From assembly GCA_041624375.1 (NCBI GenBank), contig JBFJVD010000146.1, forward strand, positions 1 through 7,711: a stretch of 7,711 bases of DNA. Reading direction: 5' to 3'. This DNA is from JBFJVD01 sp041624375 (GTDB lineage: Bacteria > Chloroflexota > Anaerolineae > Anaerolineales > E44-bin32). Below, piece by piece: positions 1 to 6,011 of this stretch. Under the pieces are notes generated by a model that saw only the letters and a list, made by a program, of their open reading frames with translations, ran no database searches and had not been told where the DNA came from. The translations under genes and the position numbers were made by a program. Numbering within the stretch: position 1 is the first letter of the stretch; each line of letters begins with the position of its first letter.

Positions 1-304
1 CGGCCTCCCAGGCGGCAACCACCAGCTCGTAGCCGGGATCGGAGAGACCGGGGGTTCCTGCATCGGACACCAATGCCACGTCGCCCGATTCGAGCGCGGC
101 GACCACTTCGGCCAGCCGCGAAGGCTGGTTGTGCTCGTGGTAGCTCTTCAAGGGCGTATGCAGGTCGTAGTGGCTGAGGAGCTTGCGGGTGTGGCGGGTG
201 TCTTCGGCGGCGATGAGCTGAACTTCGCCGAGGATCCGCAGCGCGCGCAGGGTGATGTCTTCCAGGTTGCCGATCGGCGTCGCTACCAGGTAGAGGGTTC
301 CCAT
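1..304 (-). CDS. rsmI: 16S rRNA (cytidine-2'-O)-methyltransferase RsmI, N-terminal part
   Basis: RsmI uses S-adenosylmethionine to methylate the 2'-OH of C1402 in the decoding centre of 16S rRNA, in the cytoplasm. The first 101 codons are visible and the rest lies beyond base 1; full-length family members have about 280 residues. The protein opens MGTLYLVATPIGNLEDIT, the family's hallmark N-terminus (ATPIGNL at residues 8-14). AAEDTRHTRKLL follows at about 32-43, and the glycine-rich SDAGTPGLSDPG at 80-91 belongs to the tetrapyrrole-methylase-type SAM site. The ATG at 304-302 is chosen because the family starts exactly here. No Shine-Dalgarno sequence precedes it; instead a TACAAT box ends only 7 bases upstream, which suggests a leaderless mRNA. 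It is read in the same direction as the unknown gene at 625-1626 but has its own promoter. Identification is secure; the missing C-terminus cannot be judged. Confidence 0.96.
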   Translation of the reverse strand, partial: MGTLYLVATPIGNLEDITLRALRILGEVQLIAAEDTRHTRKLLSHYDLHTPLKSYHEHNQPSRLAEVVAALESGDVALVSDAGTPGLSDPGYELVVAAWEA

Positions 305-311
305 CGGCGCT

Positions 312-320
312 ATTGTAGCA
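312..320 (-). promoter_or_regulatory. Extended -10 promoter of rsmI (probably leaderless transcript)
   Basis: Read on the minus strand, TGCTACAAT is an extended -10 element: TGn followed by TACAAT at 317-312. Seven bases separate it from the rsmI ATG, so the expected transcription start falls on or next to the start codon. No good -35 box lies 16-18 bases upstream, as often happens with TGn promoters. A short inverted repeat, GGGAG...CTCCC at 321-337, lies just upstream in the spacer and could be an operator. The match is seen directly; promoter activity is inferred. Confidence 0.55.
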
Positions 321-584
321 GGGAGCAGGCTTCTCCCCTGGCTGATGACAGATTCCACCAAGAGCTACCGGGAAGCTCATATCGCGCATCCTTCCCCCCT
401 TCTTGTCCACCCGCGGAGCCCTGAATTAGCTCAAGACCTGGCAGCGGCGGGGAGGGGGATAAGATTTGCGCCGACCTGGCACTTAAGCCTGTGGCAGAGC
501 TGCCGCAGATATCATCGCTTCGCTTACCGCCCTCTCTGTCTCCCGTCTCCATGCCGTAGGTCGATCCCTGAATGCAACCATTCC

Positions 585-603
585 TTCCTCATGTGGTGAG
601 GAA
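585..603 (-). terminator. Hairpin after the unknown gene, possible terminator
   Basis: TTCCTCA (585-591) and TGAGGAA (597-603) are perfect complements around a 5-base loop. The hairpin begins 22 bases beyond the stop codon of the gene at 625-1626, where a terminator is expected. It is followed on the minus strand by GGAATGG, not a run of T, so intrinsic termination is doubtful; RNA-end stabilisation or chance are alternatives. Confidence 0.3.
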
Positions 604-624
604 AGGTGGCAGAAGTGAAACGCA

Positions 625-1626
625 TTAGCCCACACGATCGGGGTCAAGGATGTACGTCCACCAGTTGTGGCCGAACCCGTCGGTCTTCCCCTGGACATGT
701 GGCAGATGCCGGAACCACCAGAGATGGTGGCGGCGGATGTCGCCACCACCCCATTCCTCGCAGTTCACCGTGCGGGTGCGCCCCTGCAAATCTGGAAAGT
801 GAAGCCAGTCATCGCAGCGGCTCGGCACCTTCCGCCGGTTACCCCAGTCGTAGTCCCGCTGGCTGTTGGGCGCGAAGTGGATGTTGCCCACCTCGGCACG
901 GCCGGGATGGGTTTTGTCGTAACGGATAAAGCGCTCCCAGAGATTGGCCTCGCCGCTCCGCCCGGCATACACATGGGCCATGATCGATTCGGCCCGGTGG
1001 CCGAAGGCTTCCAGCATCTCGCCGACTCCGCGCTCGTAATTGAAGCCCATCACGACGAAGCGCCGGCCCACCCTTTCGTAACCCTCAAGCGGTGGCGCGT
1101 TGCACCAGAACGCGCCGGGGCCGGCCATGATCGACTCGTAGTAGCCGGCGTAGGGAAAGCCCATCAGCCAGACTTCATCGAGCTCGCCGCTGGCAACCCG
1201 GGCAGGGATGCGGTGCTTGTCAAGCAATCTGCGGTAGTCAATGCCATCAGGCTGGTGGAAGCCGCTTCGGCTTCTCCAGCGAGTCAGGTAGTCGGCTTCG
1301 CTGTAATGGAATCCGTCGACTTTTGCCGGGAACTTGTCGTCATCCAGCCAATCGACCAGGCGATAGGCCGCGATCCCATAGCTGCAGTCCAGCAGATCCT
1401 GCAGAAAGGCACGGACGAGCGCCTGCGGGTCGTTCCAGCCCAGGGCCTGGTGGAGACGACCGCCGGTGTTCAATATTGGATCGTGCCGCACAACCAGCAC
1501 CCTGCGCTGGATCGGCTCGGCCTGTGTCGAGCGGCTGTTCTGTGCGTCTGAAGGTTCCATGCTCATGGCTTTACTGCTGTGCGCGTGTGGTTCGGCGCGT
1601 CTCCTATGACCGATCCTGGGCTGCAC
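625..1626 (-). CDS. Conserved-looking soluble protein of unknown function
   Basis: This 333-residue protein starts at GTG 1626 and stops at TAA. I do not recognise a named domain. It has no signal peptide and no membrane segment, and is unusually rich in Trp, Tyr, His and Asp. Striking segments are RVLVVRHDPIL (42-52), GFPYAGYYES (156-165), AGPGAFWCN (168-176), GFNYERGVGEMLEAFGHRAES (in the range 194-214), GNIHFAPNS (247-255), DYDWGN (258-263) and EWGGGDIRRHHLWW (291-304). I have a vague memory of similar unannotated bacterial proteins, but no function. Ordered His/Glu/Asp clusters suggest an enzyme, which is inference. AGGA seven bases before GTG 1626 supports that start; ATG at 1566 or 1560 would remove a basic, uncharacteristic N-terminus and is a real alternative. 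The gene stands alone between two non-coding, repeat-bearing stretches, so context gives no clue. A long open frame lies opposite it on the plus strand but has less protein-like composition. Confidence 0.75.
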   Translation of the reverse strand: MQPRIGHRRRAEPHAHSSKAMSMEPSDAQNSRSTQAEPIQRRVLVVRHDPILNTGGRLHQALGWNDPQALVRAFLQDLLDCSYGIAAYRLVDWLDDDKFPAKVDGFHYSEADYLTRWRSRSGFHQPDGIDYRRLLDKHRIPARVASGELDEVWLMGFPYAGYYESIMAGPGAFWCNAPPLEGYERVGRRFVVMGFNYERGVGEMLEAFGHRAESIMAHVYAGRSGEANLWERFIRYDKTHPGRAEVGNIHFAPNSQRDYDWGNRRKVPSRCDDWLHFPDLQGRTRTVNCEEWGGGDIRRHHLWWFRHLPHVQGKTDGFGHNWWTYILDPDRVG

Positions 1627-1640
1627 ACCGTGTTCCTGTC

Positions 1641-1646
1641 ATCATA
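1641..1646 (-). promoter_or_regulatory. Possible -10 box of the unknown gene
   Basis: On the minus strand TATGAT, one mismatch from the TATAAT consensus, lies 14 bases upstream of the GTG at 1626. No -35 hexamer is recognisable at the usual distance. A start near 1634 would leave almost no leader before GTG 1626, but a normal one of about 70 bases before the ATG at 1566, so this box bears on which start codon is real. Confidence 0.3.
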
Positions 1647-1670
1647 GCTGGATCGGAGCATCATTCTGGG

Positions 1671-1705
1671 GAGCTTCCGGGAAGCTTAAAGCCTCCCGGA
1701 AACTC
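1671..1705. repeat. Long imperfect inverted repeat (hairpin)
   Basis: GAGCTTCCGGGA (1671-1682) and TCCCGGAAACTC (1694-1705) are complementary at 11 of 12 positions, with an inner 8-bp core TTCCGGGA/TCCCGGAA that is perfect. The 11-base loop itself contains GCTT-A-AAGC, so the stem could extend almost to the centre. It lies about 45 bases upstream of the unknown minus-strand gene. No T-run follows on either strand. It may be an operator, part of an interspersed palindromic repeat, or a weak terminator. Confidence 0.6.
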
Positions 1706-1727
1706 TGAAGCATGAAGAGACAGGCCA

Positions 1728-1767
1728 GCGCACCCCTCACCCTAACCCTCTCCCCTGCGGGATGAGG
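1728..1767. repeat. C-rich interspersed repeat, copy A
   Basis: The copy begins GCGCACCCCTCACCC, continues with a CCCTCTCCCC tract and ends TGCGGGATGAGG. CCTC/GAGG and CCC/GGG can pair into a small hairpin. A second copy in the same orientation lies at 1907-1943. Tracts of the CCCTCACCCTAACCCTCTCCC type are common intergenic repeats in many GC-rich genomes, so this is probably a member of a dispersed repeat family. Confidence 0.65.
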
Positions 1768-1906
1768 TGGAACCCGGTCGAATCCTTGGCCTCGCCAGGG
1801 AACGTCGCGCTGAACGTCACTCTCGAATCCCCCGTCCCCAACTTCGCGTCCAGCATCGAAAGCCTATCTTCGCGTGGGGAGGGGGGAAGTGAAGGGGGGA
1901 GGGGAC

Positions 1907-1943
1907 GCGCCCCTCACCCCACTCTCTCCCCTGCGGGAAGAGG
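1907..1943. repeat. C-rich interspersed repeat, copy B
   Basis: This copy matches copy A (1728-1767) through GCGC, CCCCTCACCC, CTCTCCCCTGCGGGA and GAGG, with a few substitutions and small gaps in the middle. Just before it, at 1876-1905, lies a purine tract of G-runs (GGGGAGGGGGG type) that could pair with the C-rich repeat to form a larger fold-back. The two copies flank about 140 bases of unique sequence. Confidence 0.6.
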
Positions 1944-2044
1944 ATAGATCGCTCCGGTCCGAATCCAGCACGCGCCGATATCGGATCCGGCCCAGGCTGA
2001 GCGTCCATGAGGCTGGCTGGGCCGCGCAGCTGAACCAGGCTGCA

Positions 2045-2053
2045 TGGTAGACT
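2045..2053 (+). promoter_or_regulatory. Possible extended -10 promoter of the plus-strand operon
   Basis: TGGTAGACT is a TGn motif followed by TAGACT (2048-2053), four of six matches to TATAAT. It would start transcription near 2060, giving a leader of about 50 bases before the ATG at 2109. No -35 box is visible. It is the best candidate upstream of the gene run, but short AT-rich motifs like this occur by chance. Confidence 0.3.
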
Positions 2054-2108
2054 AGGCCATCAACATGTGAAGGATTGCTCAATTCGCAAGCAGGAGTCAG
2101 CTGATCGA

Positions 2109-2993
2109 ATGTATTCCGTACCGAGCTTCCTCGGCCTGGGGCGCACCCTCGACCCAAGGTACCCCACCAATGTTGCCATCGGCCTCCTGACGCCCCTCGT
2201 TGGCATCCTCGTCGGCGCCGCGACGCTCCTCCGCAGCGAAGGCCTGTTGGCCAGTGTCGTGCAGGCCATCTACCTGGCCGGATCGTTCTTCCTTGCATGG
2301 GCGCTGGCGCGTGAGGTGGATCCCGACCACCCGTACTCGGCGTTCGCTGCCGCCGCGATCAGTCTGGTTGTGGTGCCGTTTCTCGGCCTTCCCAGCCTGA
2401 TCGCGATCTACCTTCTGCTTTATGTCGCCCGCATGATCAGTGGGACCGTGGGCAAGCCCGCCAGCGCGGTTGAGGCCGTCGGCATGCTCATCGTTGCCGC
2501 CTGGTTCAGCTGGCAGCTGAGCTGGGTGTTCGGCGCGGCTGTGATTGCCGCCTTCTTACTCGACGCACGCCTTCGTCCCACCTATCCGACCCACATCCGC
2601 TACGCCGCTGCGGCCGCCGCGCTCACCCTTGCCATCGCCGTTTTGCGCGGCAGCTTTCTCCCCCAGCCGCCAGCCGCCCGCGGTGACTGGCTGCTGATGG
2701 GTCTGGCCGGGGCAGCTTTCATCCTGGTCATCTTCGACACACGCCGGATCCGCGTGTCCACCGATGCGGGCAGCGAACCGGTGCCGGCCGGGCGCGTCCG
2801 GGCGTCGCAGTTGACCACCCTGCTGGCGGCCGCCGGGCTTGCGATGTGGATCGGGCGCAGCGGCCTCGCCGTGGCCTCGCCGCTCTGGGCCGTGTTCCTC
2901 GGGGTGGCGCTCTATCGCCTTGTCGACGCGCTGTTCCTTCGACGAAAGCGCCAAGCCAGTGAAGCTACGGTGCCAAGCCCGGAGACCGGATGA
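2109..2993 (+). CDS. Polytopic membrane protein of unknown function
   Basis: This is a 294-residue integral membrane protein with about eight or nine hydrophobic segments, near residues 21-41, 47-67, 76-109 (two), 121-151 (two), 163-179, 193-209, 235-249 and 254-274. A charged motif AREVDPDHP follows the second segment at 67-75, and a short polar loop at 210-233 separates the last two segments from the rest. The C-terminus is basic then polar (RRKRQ). I do not recognise the family and see no transport or catalytic motif. The ATG at 2109 has AGGAG 12 bases upstream, a slightly long spacing. An in-frame GTG at 2067 would add 14 polar residues without a ribosome binding site, so I prefer ATG. 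The stop overlaps the start of the DegV gene in ATGA, so translation of the two is probably coupled and they may act together. It appears to be the first gene of the operon. Confidence 0.8.
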   Translation: MYSVPSFLGLGRTLDPRYPTNVAIGLLTPLVGILVGAATLLRSEGLLASVVQAIYLAGSFFLAWALAREVDPDHPYSAFAAAAISLVVVPFLGLPSLIAIYLLLYVARMISGTVGKPASAVEAVGMLIVAAWFSWQLSWVFGAAVIAAFLLDARLRPTYPTHIRYAAAAAALTLAIAVLRGSFLPQPPAARGDWLLMGLAGAAFILVIFDTRRIRVSTDAGSEPVPAGRVRASQLTTLLAAAGLAMWIGRSGLAVASPLWAVFLGVALYRLVDALFLRRKRQASEATVPSPETG

Positions 2994-3829
2994 CCGTCCG
3001 CATCGTCACCGACAGCACCTGTGACCTGCCGCCGGAGCTGGCCGCGGAACACTCGATTCGCATCGTCCCCACCTACATCAACGTGGGCGAGCAGAGCTTT
3101 CGCGACGGATTCGATCTCACCCGCGAGGATTTCTACCGCCGCCTGCCCACCTATGATCCCTACCCAACCACCGCTGCGCCAGGGCCGGGCGCATTCCAGG
3201 CGGTCTACGAACAGCTGGCGGCACAGGGCGCCAGCGCGGTGCTCTCCATCCACATCGCTGAGAACCTCAGCGCCGTCGCCGCTGCCGCCCGGCTGGGCGC
3301 CAGCGAGGTGACCTCGATCCCGGTGGTCATATTCGATTCTCAGCAGCTGAGCATGGGCCTAGGTTTTCAGGCGCTGGCAGCCGCCGAACTCGCCGCTGCC
3401 GGCAAAGGCCTAGAAGCCATCCAGGAACGCCTGCGGGATCAAATCCCCCGCACACTGGTGTCCGCTTCACTGGAATCCCTGGAATACCTGCGCCGGAGCG
3501 GTCGGGTGAGCAGCGTGATCGCCGGGCTGGGTAACCTGCTACAGGTCAAACCGATCGTGCTGGTGCAGCAAGGCGAGATCACCATCGAGCGGGTGCGCAC
3601 CCGCCAGCGCGCGCTCGAGCAAGTGGCCGAGCTACTCGAGGCGCAGGCGCCGTTCGAGCGCCTTGCGCTGGTCCACACGCACGCGGCGGAAGCGCTCGAA
3701 CGCTTCCGGACGCGCGTCGGCGGCCTACTGCCCGCAGGGGATGTGCTGACCGTCGACGTGACGCCGGTCATCGGCACGCACAGCGGACCCGGCGCGGTCG
3801 GGTTTGCCGCGGTGCGGGCTTCTGCGTGA
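2990..3829 (+). CDS. DegV family protein (fatty-acid-binding, FakB-like)
   Basis: DegV proteins are cytoplasmic two-domain proteins that hold a fatty acid. In Gram-positive bacteria the FakB members present it to the kinase FakA, which makes acyl-phosphate for phospholipid synthesis. The 279 residues match the usual length of about 280. Family motifs are in order: IVTDSTCDLP (5-14), TTAAPGPGAF in the place of the TSQPS loop, SIHIAENLS, DSQQLSMGLG from residue 116, EYLRRSGRVS (165-174), LLQVKPI, and GTHSGPGAVG (262-271), whose His and Gly residues belong to the ligand pocket. The ATG at 2990 has GGAG five bases upstream and overlaps the previous stop by four bases. No FakA-like kinase is visible in the window, so a role in fatty-acid phosphorylation is inferred. 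Which lipid it binds cannot be read from the sequence. Family assignment is firm. Confidence 0.95.
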   Translation: MTVRIVTDSTCDLPPELAAEHSIRIVPTYINVGEQSFRDGFDLTREDFYRRLPTYDPYPTTAAPGPGAFQAVYEQLAAQGASAVLSIHIAENLSAVAAAARLGASEVTSIPVVIFDSQQLSMGLGFQALAAAELAAAGKGLEAIQERLRDQIPRTLVSASLESLEYLRRSGRVSSVIAGLGNLLQVKPIVLVQQGEITIERVRTRQRALEQVAELLEAQAPFERLALVHTHAAEALERFRTRVGGLLPAGDVLTVDVTPVIGTHSGPGAVGFAAVRASA

Positions 3830-3835
3830 GGGTCG

Positions 3836-4621
3836 ATGAGCCAGCTCGCCATCTTCCTCGACGGCGGCCTGCTTCTGCTGGCGCTGATGAGCCTCCTCTG
3901 GCTGCTGAGCCTGGCGCTGCGCGACAGCAGCATCGTGGACATCTTCTGGGGAATCGGCTACATCGTCCTGGCCGGCTTCTATTTTCTGAGCACCCCCGAC
4001 GGCGCCTTTGCCCGCAAGCTGCTAATCACCGGACTGGTCGGGGTCTGGGGGCTTCGGCTCTCGATCCACATCCTGCTCCGCAACTGGGGCAAGGGGGAGG
4101 ATTTCCGCTACCGCGCCTGGCGCGAGGCGGCCGGCGAGAGCTGGTGGTGGGAGAGCTACTTCCGCGTGTTCCTGCTCCAGGGAGTGCTGCTCTGGCTGGT
4201 CTCGGTGCCGCTGCTCGCGGCGCAGGTCGCGCCGGAGCCCACGACGCTGACCGCGCTCGACCTGGCCGGCATCTTGATTTGGGGGATCGGCTTCACCTTC
4301 GAAGCCGTGGGCGACTGGCAGCTGACGCGTTTCCGTGCCAACCCGGCCAACCAGCGCCGGCTGCTCACCGAGGGGCTCTGGCGCTACACGCGCCATCCGA
4401 ACTACTTCGGCGACGCCGTGCAGTGGTGGGGCTTTTTCCTCATCGCCGCGGCCGCCGGCGGCTGGCTCACCGTATTCAGCCCGCTGCTGATGACGGCCCT
4501 CTTGCTGCGCGTCTCGGGCGTTTCAATGCTCGAGCGCACGCTGCGGGAGACCAAGCCGGGGTATGAGGCCTACATGCAGCGGACTCCGGCGTTCTTTCCC
4601 TGGTTTCCACGCCGGCGCTGA
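3836..4621 (+). CDS. DUF1295 / steroid 5-alpha-reductase-like membrane protein
   Basis: This 261-residue membrane protein belongs to DUF1295, part of the superfamily of steroid 5-alpha reductases and isoprenylcysteine carboxyl methyltransferases, whose members bind NADPH or SAM at a C-terminal site. The first helix (about 4-28) is followed by the family motif RDSSIVDIFWG (29-39). More hydrophobic segments lie near 40-53, 60-80, 108-130, 135-160 and 195-228. The C-terminal signature GDWQLTRFRANP then WRYTRHPNYFGD (182-193) is well kept, including RHPNY. The ATG at 3836 lies six bases past the DegV stop, with TGAGGG close upstream. A frame overlapping it on the same strand is an Arg/Pro/Ala-rich shadow. 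The neighbouring DUF2878 gene is a known companion of DUF1295 genes. The true substrate is unknown; lipid reduction or methylation is inferred from the superfamily. Confidence 0.93.
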   Translation: MSQLAIFLDGGLLLLALMSLLWLLSLALRDSSIVDIFWGIGYIVLAGFYFLSTPDGAFARKLLITGLVGVWGLRLSIHILLRNWGKGEDFRYRAWREAAGESWWWESYFRVFLLQGVLLWLVSVPLLAAQVAPEPTTLTALDLAGILIWGIGFTFEAVGDWQLTRFRANPANQRRLLTEGLWRYTRHPNYFGDAVQWWGFFLIAAAAGGWLTVFSPLLMTALLLRVSGVSMLERTLRETKPGYEAYMQRTPAFFPWFPRRR

Positions 4622-4635
4622 GGTGGGCAGGAGAA

Positions 4636-5202
4636 GTGCCATCCAGGCTGGTTCGCCGCATTGTGAACTACCTTGGCCTGCAGGGCGGCTGGTTGGCTTG
4701 TGCGTTGGGCGCTGCGGCCGGCAACGCATGGCTGGGGCCGCTGGCGGTCGGGCTGCACCTCGGGCTGCACATCCGCTGGTCGTCGGCGCCGGGTCGGGAG
4801 CTGCGCTATGCATTGGCTGTGGGGGTTTTTGGATCCGCAATCGACGGCTTGAAGCGCGGCCTGGGCTTTATCGCTTACGCCAGCCCAACGCCGCCGGTCG
4901 AATGGCTGGCGCCGGTCTGGATCATGGCGATGTGGGTCCTGTTCGCTACGTCCCTCACCGGCTCGCTGGTCTGGCTATAGGGCCGTTACGTTCTGGCGGC
5001 GCTCGCTGGCGCAGTGTTCGGCCCGCTGAGCTACCTCGCTGGCGCTCGCCTTGGCGCGGTTTCGTTCGTGCACGACGTTACCTCCACCCTGGCCGCGCTG
5101 GCACTGCTGTGGGGAGTGATTGTTCCCTTCTTGGCCTGGGGAGCCAAGACTTTCGTAGGTGATCCACTCCGGATCGCCGCAGGAGGAGATAAGACAAGAT
5201 GA
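4636..5202 (+). pseudogene. DUF2878 membrane protein interrupted by an in-frame amber codon
   Basis: The frame reads as a DUF2878 inner-membrane protein of 188 codons, near the family's usual length, but codon 115 is TAG (4978-4980). Before it: VNYLGLQGGWLACALGAA (10-27), GPLAVGLHLGLHIRW, and the family-typical WLAPVWIMAMWVLFATSL and SLVWL. After it, in the same frame: GRYVLAALAGAVFGPLSYLAGARLGAV, which is the normal continuation, then another hydrophobic helix (ALALLWGVIVPFLAW). The restored frame ends in an ATGA overlap with tspO. CAG (Gln) to TAG is one transition and Gln would be plausible at this position. GTG 4636 is preferred because GAGGTG, 10 bases upstream, overlaps the DUF1295 stop. 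A restart at GTG 5014 could make a 62-residue fragment, but has no clear ribosome binding site. Alternatives to a real nonsense mutation are a base-calling error or suppression. The function of DUF2878 is unknown. Confidence 0.8.
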
Positions 5203-5972
5203 AACGCAACGCTTTCTGGCCGGTCTTCAACGTGGTGGCGCTGATCGCCACCCTGGTCGTCAACTTCCTGGCCAACGCCCTGCCCTTCAACGATCTCTCG
5301 ACCGAAGTGATCTCGGACAGCTTTGAGGTGTTCTTCGTTCCGGCGGGCTACGTGTTCTCGATCTGGGGTCTGATCTATCTGGGATTGATCGGCTATGCCG
5401 TCTACCAGGCCCTGCCGGCCCAGCGCGACAATCCCCGGCTGGCACGGGTTGACTCAATCTTCTGGCTCTCGTGCCTGGCGAATGGTTCCTGGCTGTTCTT
5501 CTGGCATTATGAGATCTTCGCGTTGACGCTGCCGACGATGCTTGTGATTCTGGGATCGCTGATCGCCATCTATCTGCGGTTGGAAACCGGCAAGGCGGAG
5601 GTTCCGGCGGCCGAGCGCTGGCTGGTACAGGCACCCTTCAGCCTGTACATGGGCTGGATTTCGGTGGCCACCATCGCCAACACGGCCGACCTGCTGTGGC
5701 TCTACGGCTGGCGCGGCGCCCCGCTGAGCGAAGCGACCTGGGCGGTGATCATGCTCGCCGCAGCCGTTGTGCTGGCCGGGCTGATGGCCTTCCTGCGCAG
5801 CGATTGGATCTACGCGGCGGTGATCGTCTGGGCCACCGCCGGGATCGCGGTGCAGCAGGCAGGGACGCCGCTGGTAGCCGGGGTGGCCTGGGGCGCGGCG
5901 GCCGCCGCAGGGTTGGTGCTGATCGCCTCGCTGATTACCCGCAGGGGCAGCGCGCTGGCGCCCGCGGGCTGA
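5199..5972 (+). CDS. TspO/MBR family tryptophan-rich protein, long form
   Basis: TspO/MBR proteins are membrane proteins that bind porphyrins and other hydrophobic ligands and are linked to oxidative and light stress responses. This one has 257 residues, longer than the classical five-helix form of about 160. It belongs to the extended type with seven or eight hydrophobic segments, near 8-28, 44-70, 87-103, 107-125, 145-170, 182-200, 205-222 and 228-248. The diagnostic segment FFVPAGYVFSIWGLIYL (45-61) corresponds to the WxPPxWVFxxVWxxLY region. A later ANGSWLFFWHYE matches the second conserved Trp/Asn region, and QAPFSLYMGWIS follows. AGGAGG at 5181-5186 gives a very strong ribosome binding site 12 bases before ATG 5199, and the start overlaps the end of the DUF2878 frame by four bases. 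The family is clear; ligand and role here are not. Confidence 0.9.
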   Translation: MKRNAFWPVFNVVALIATLVVNFLANALPFNDLSTEVISDSFEVFFVPAGYVFSIWGLIYLGLIGYAVYQALPAQRDNPRLARVDSIFWLSCLANGSWLFFWHYEIFALTLPTMLVILGSLIAIYLRLETGKAEVPAAERWLVQAPFSLYMGWISVATIANTADLLWLYGWRGAPLSEATWAVIMLAAAVVLAGLMAFLRSDWIYAAVIVWATAGIAVQQAGTPLVAGVAWGAAAAAGLVLIASLITRRGSALAPAG

Positions 5973-6011
5973 CTTGAGACCCTGCGTGGCTTTCAAGCAG
6001 GAGCCCTAGCT

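Larger units (their letters stand above)
305..624. other. Non-coding gap between the unknown gene and rsmI
   Basis: No convincing gene lies in these 320 bases. The short open frames on both strands are rich in Ser, Arg and Pro, match no family I know, and lack ribosome binding sites. Apart from the rsmI promoter the stretch holds short inverted repeats: a 7-bp hairpin at 585-603, GAGCT-CC/GG-AGCTC at 362-378, and GGCAG/CTGCC at 493-504. I looked for tRNA, T-box, riboswitch and SRP RNA signatures on the minus strand upstream of rsmI and recognised none. Confidence 0.6.
1627..2108. other. Non-coding, repeat-bearing divergent intergenic region
   Basis: These roughly 480 bases separate the minus-strand unknown gene from the plus-strand operon. 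No plausible protein is encoded: short frames on both strands are made of repeat sequence. The region holds the hairpin at 1671-1705, the two C-rich repeats and a G-rich tract. The octamer CTTCGCGT occurs twice between about 1845 and 1880. The possible operon promoter is at 2045-2053. No transposase fragment or tRNA was recognised, so a true insertion is not supported. Confidence 0.6.

Noticed and set aside
341..624. Possible T-box or riboswitch leader upstream of rsmI
   Set aside because: No T-box GGUGGNACCGCG element or other conserved riboswitch core was found, and the rsmI promoter lies downstream of this stretch, so it would not be in the leader.
667..1551. A 294-codon open frame on the plus strand opposite the unknown gene
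   Set aside because: It lacks a ribosome binding site, is rich in Ala, Val and Pro without family motifs, and lies wholly within the minus-strand gene, whose motif-rich sequence and AGGA-spaced start are more protein-like.
1776..1785. GGTCGAATCC, resembling a tRNA T-loop
   Set aside because: No acceptor stem, D-arm or anticodon arm can be assembled around it, and similar CGAATCC strings occur twice more nearby in non-coding sequence.
1728..1943. Possible CRISPR array
   Set aside because: There are only two imperfect copies about 140 bases apart, with no regular spacers and no cas genes.
3826..4566. A 246-codon plus-strand frame overlapping the DUF1295 gene
   Set aside because: Its translation is dominated by Arg, Pro, Ala and Gly, as expected for an out-of-frame reading of GC-rich DNA, while the other frame has clear DUF1295 motifs.
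4978..4980. Reassignment of TAG to an amino acid in this organism
   Set aside because: The adenylate cyclase gene in the same window appears to end in TAG (7059-7057) right after the expected C-terminus, so TAG most likely acts as a stop here.
4563..5162. A 199-codon frame overlapping the DUF2878 gene, which could have replaced the broken frame
   Set aside because: It reads as Arg/Gly/Ala-rich sequence without hydrophobic helices, whereas the interrupted frame carries DUF2878 motifs on both sides of the stop.
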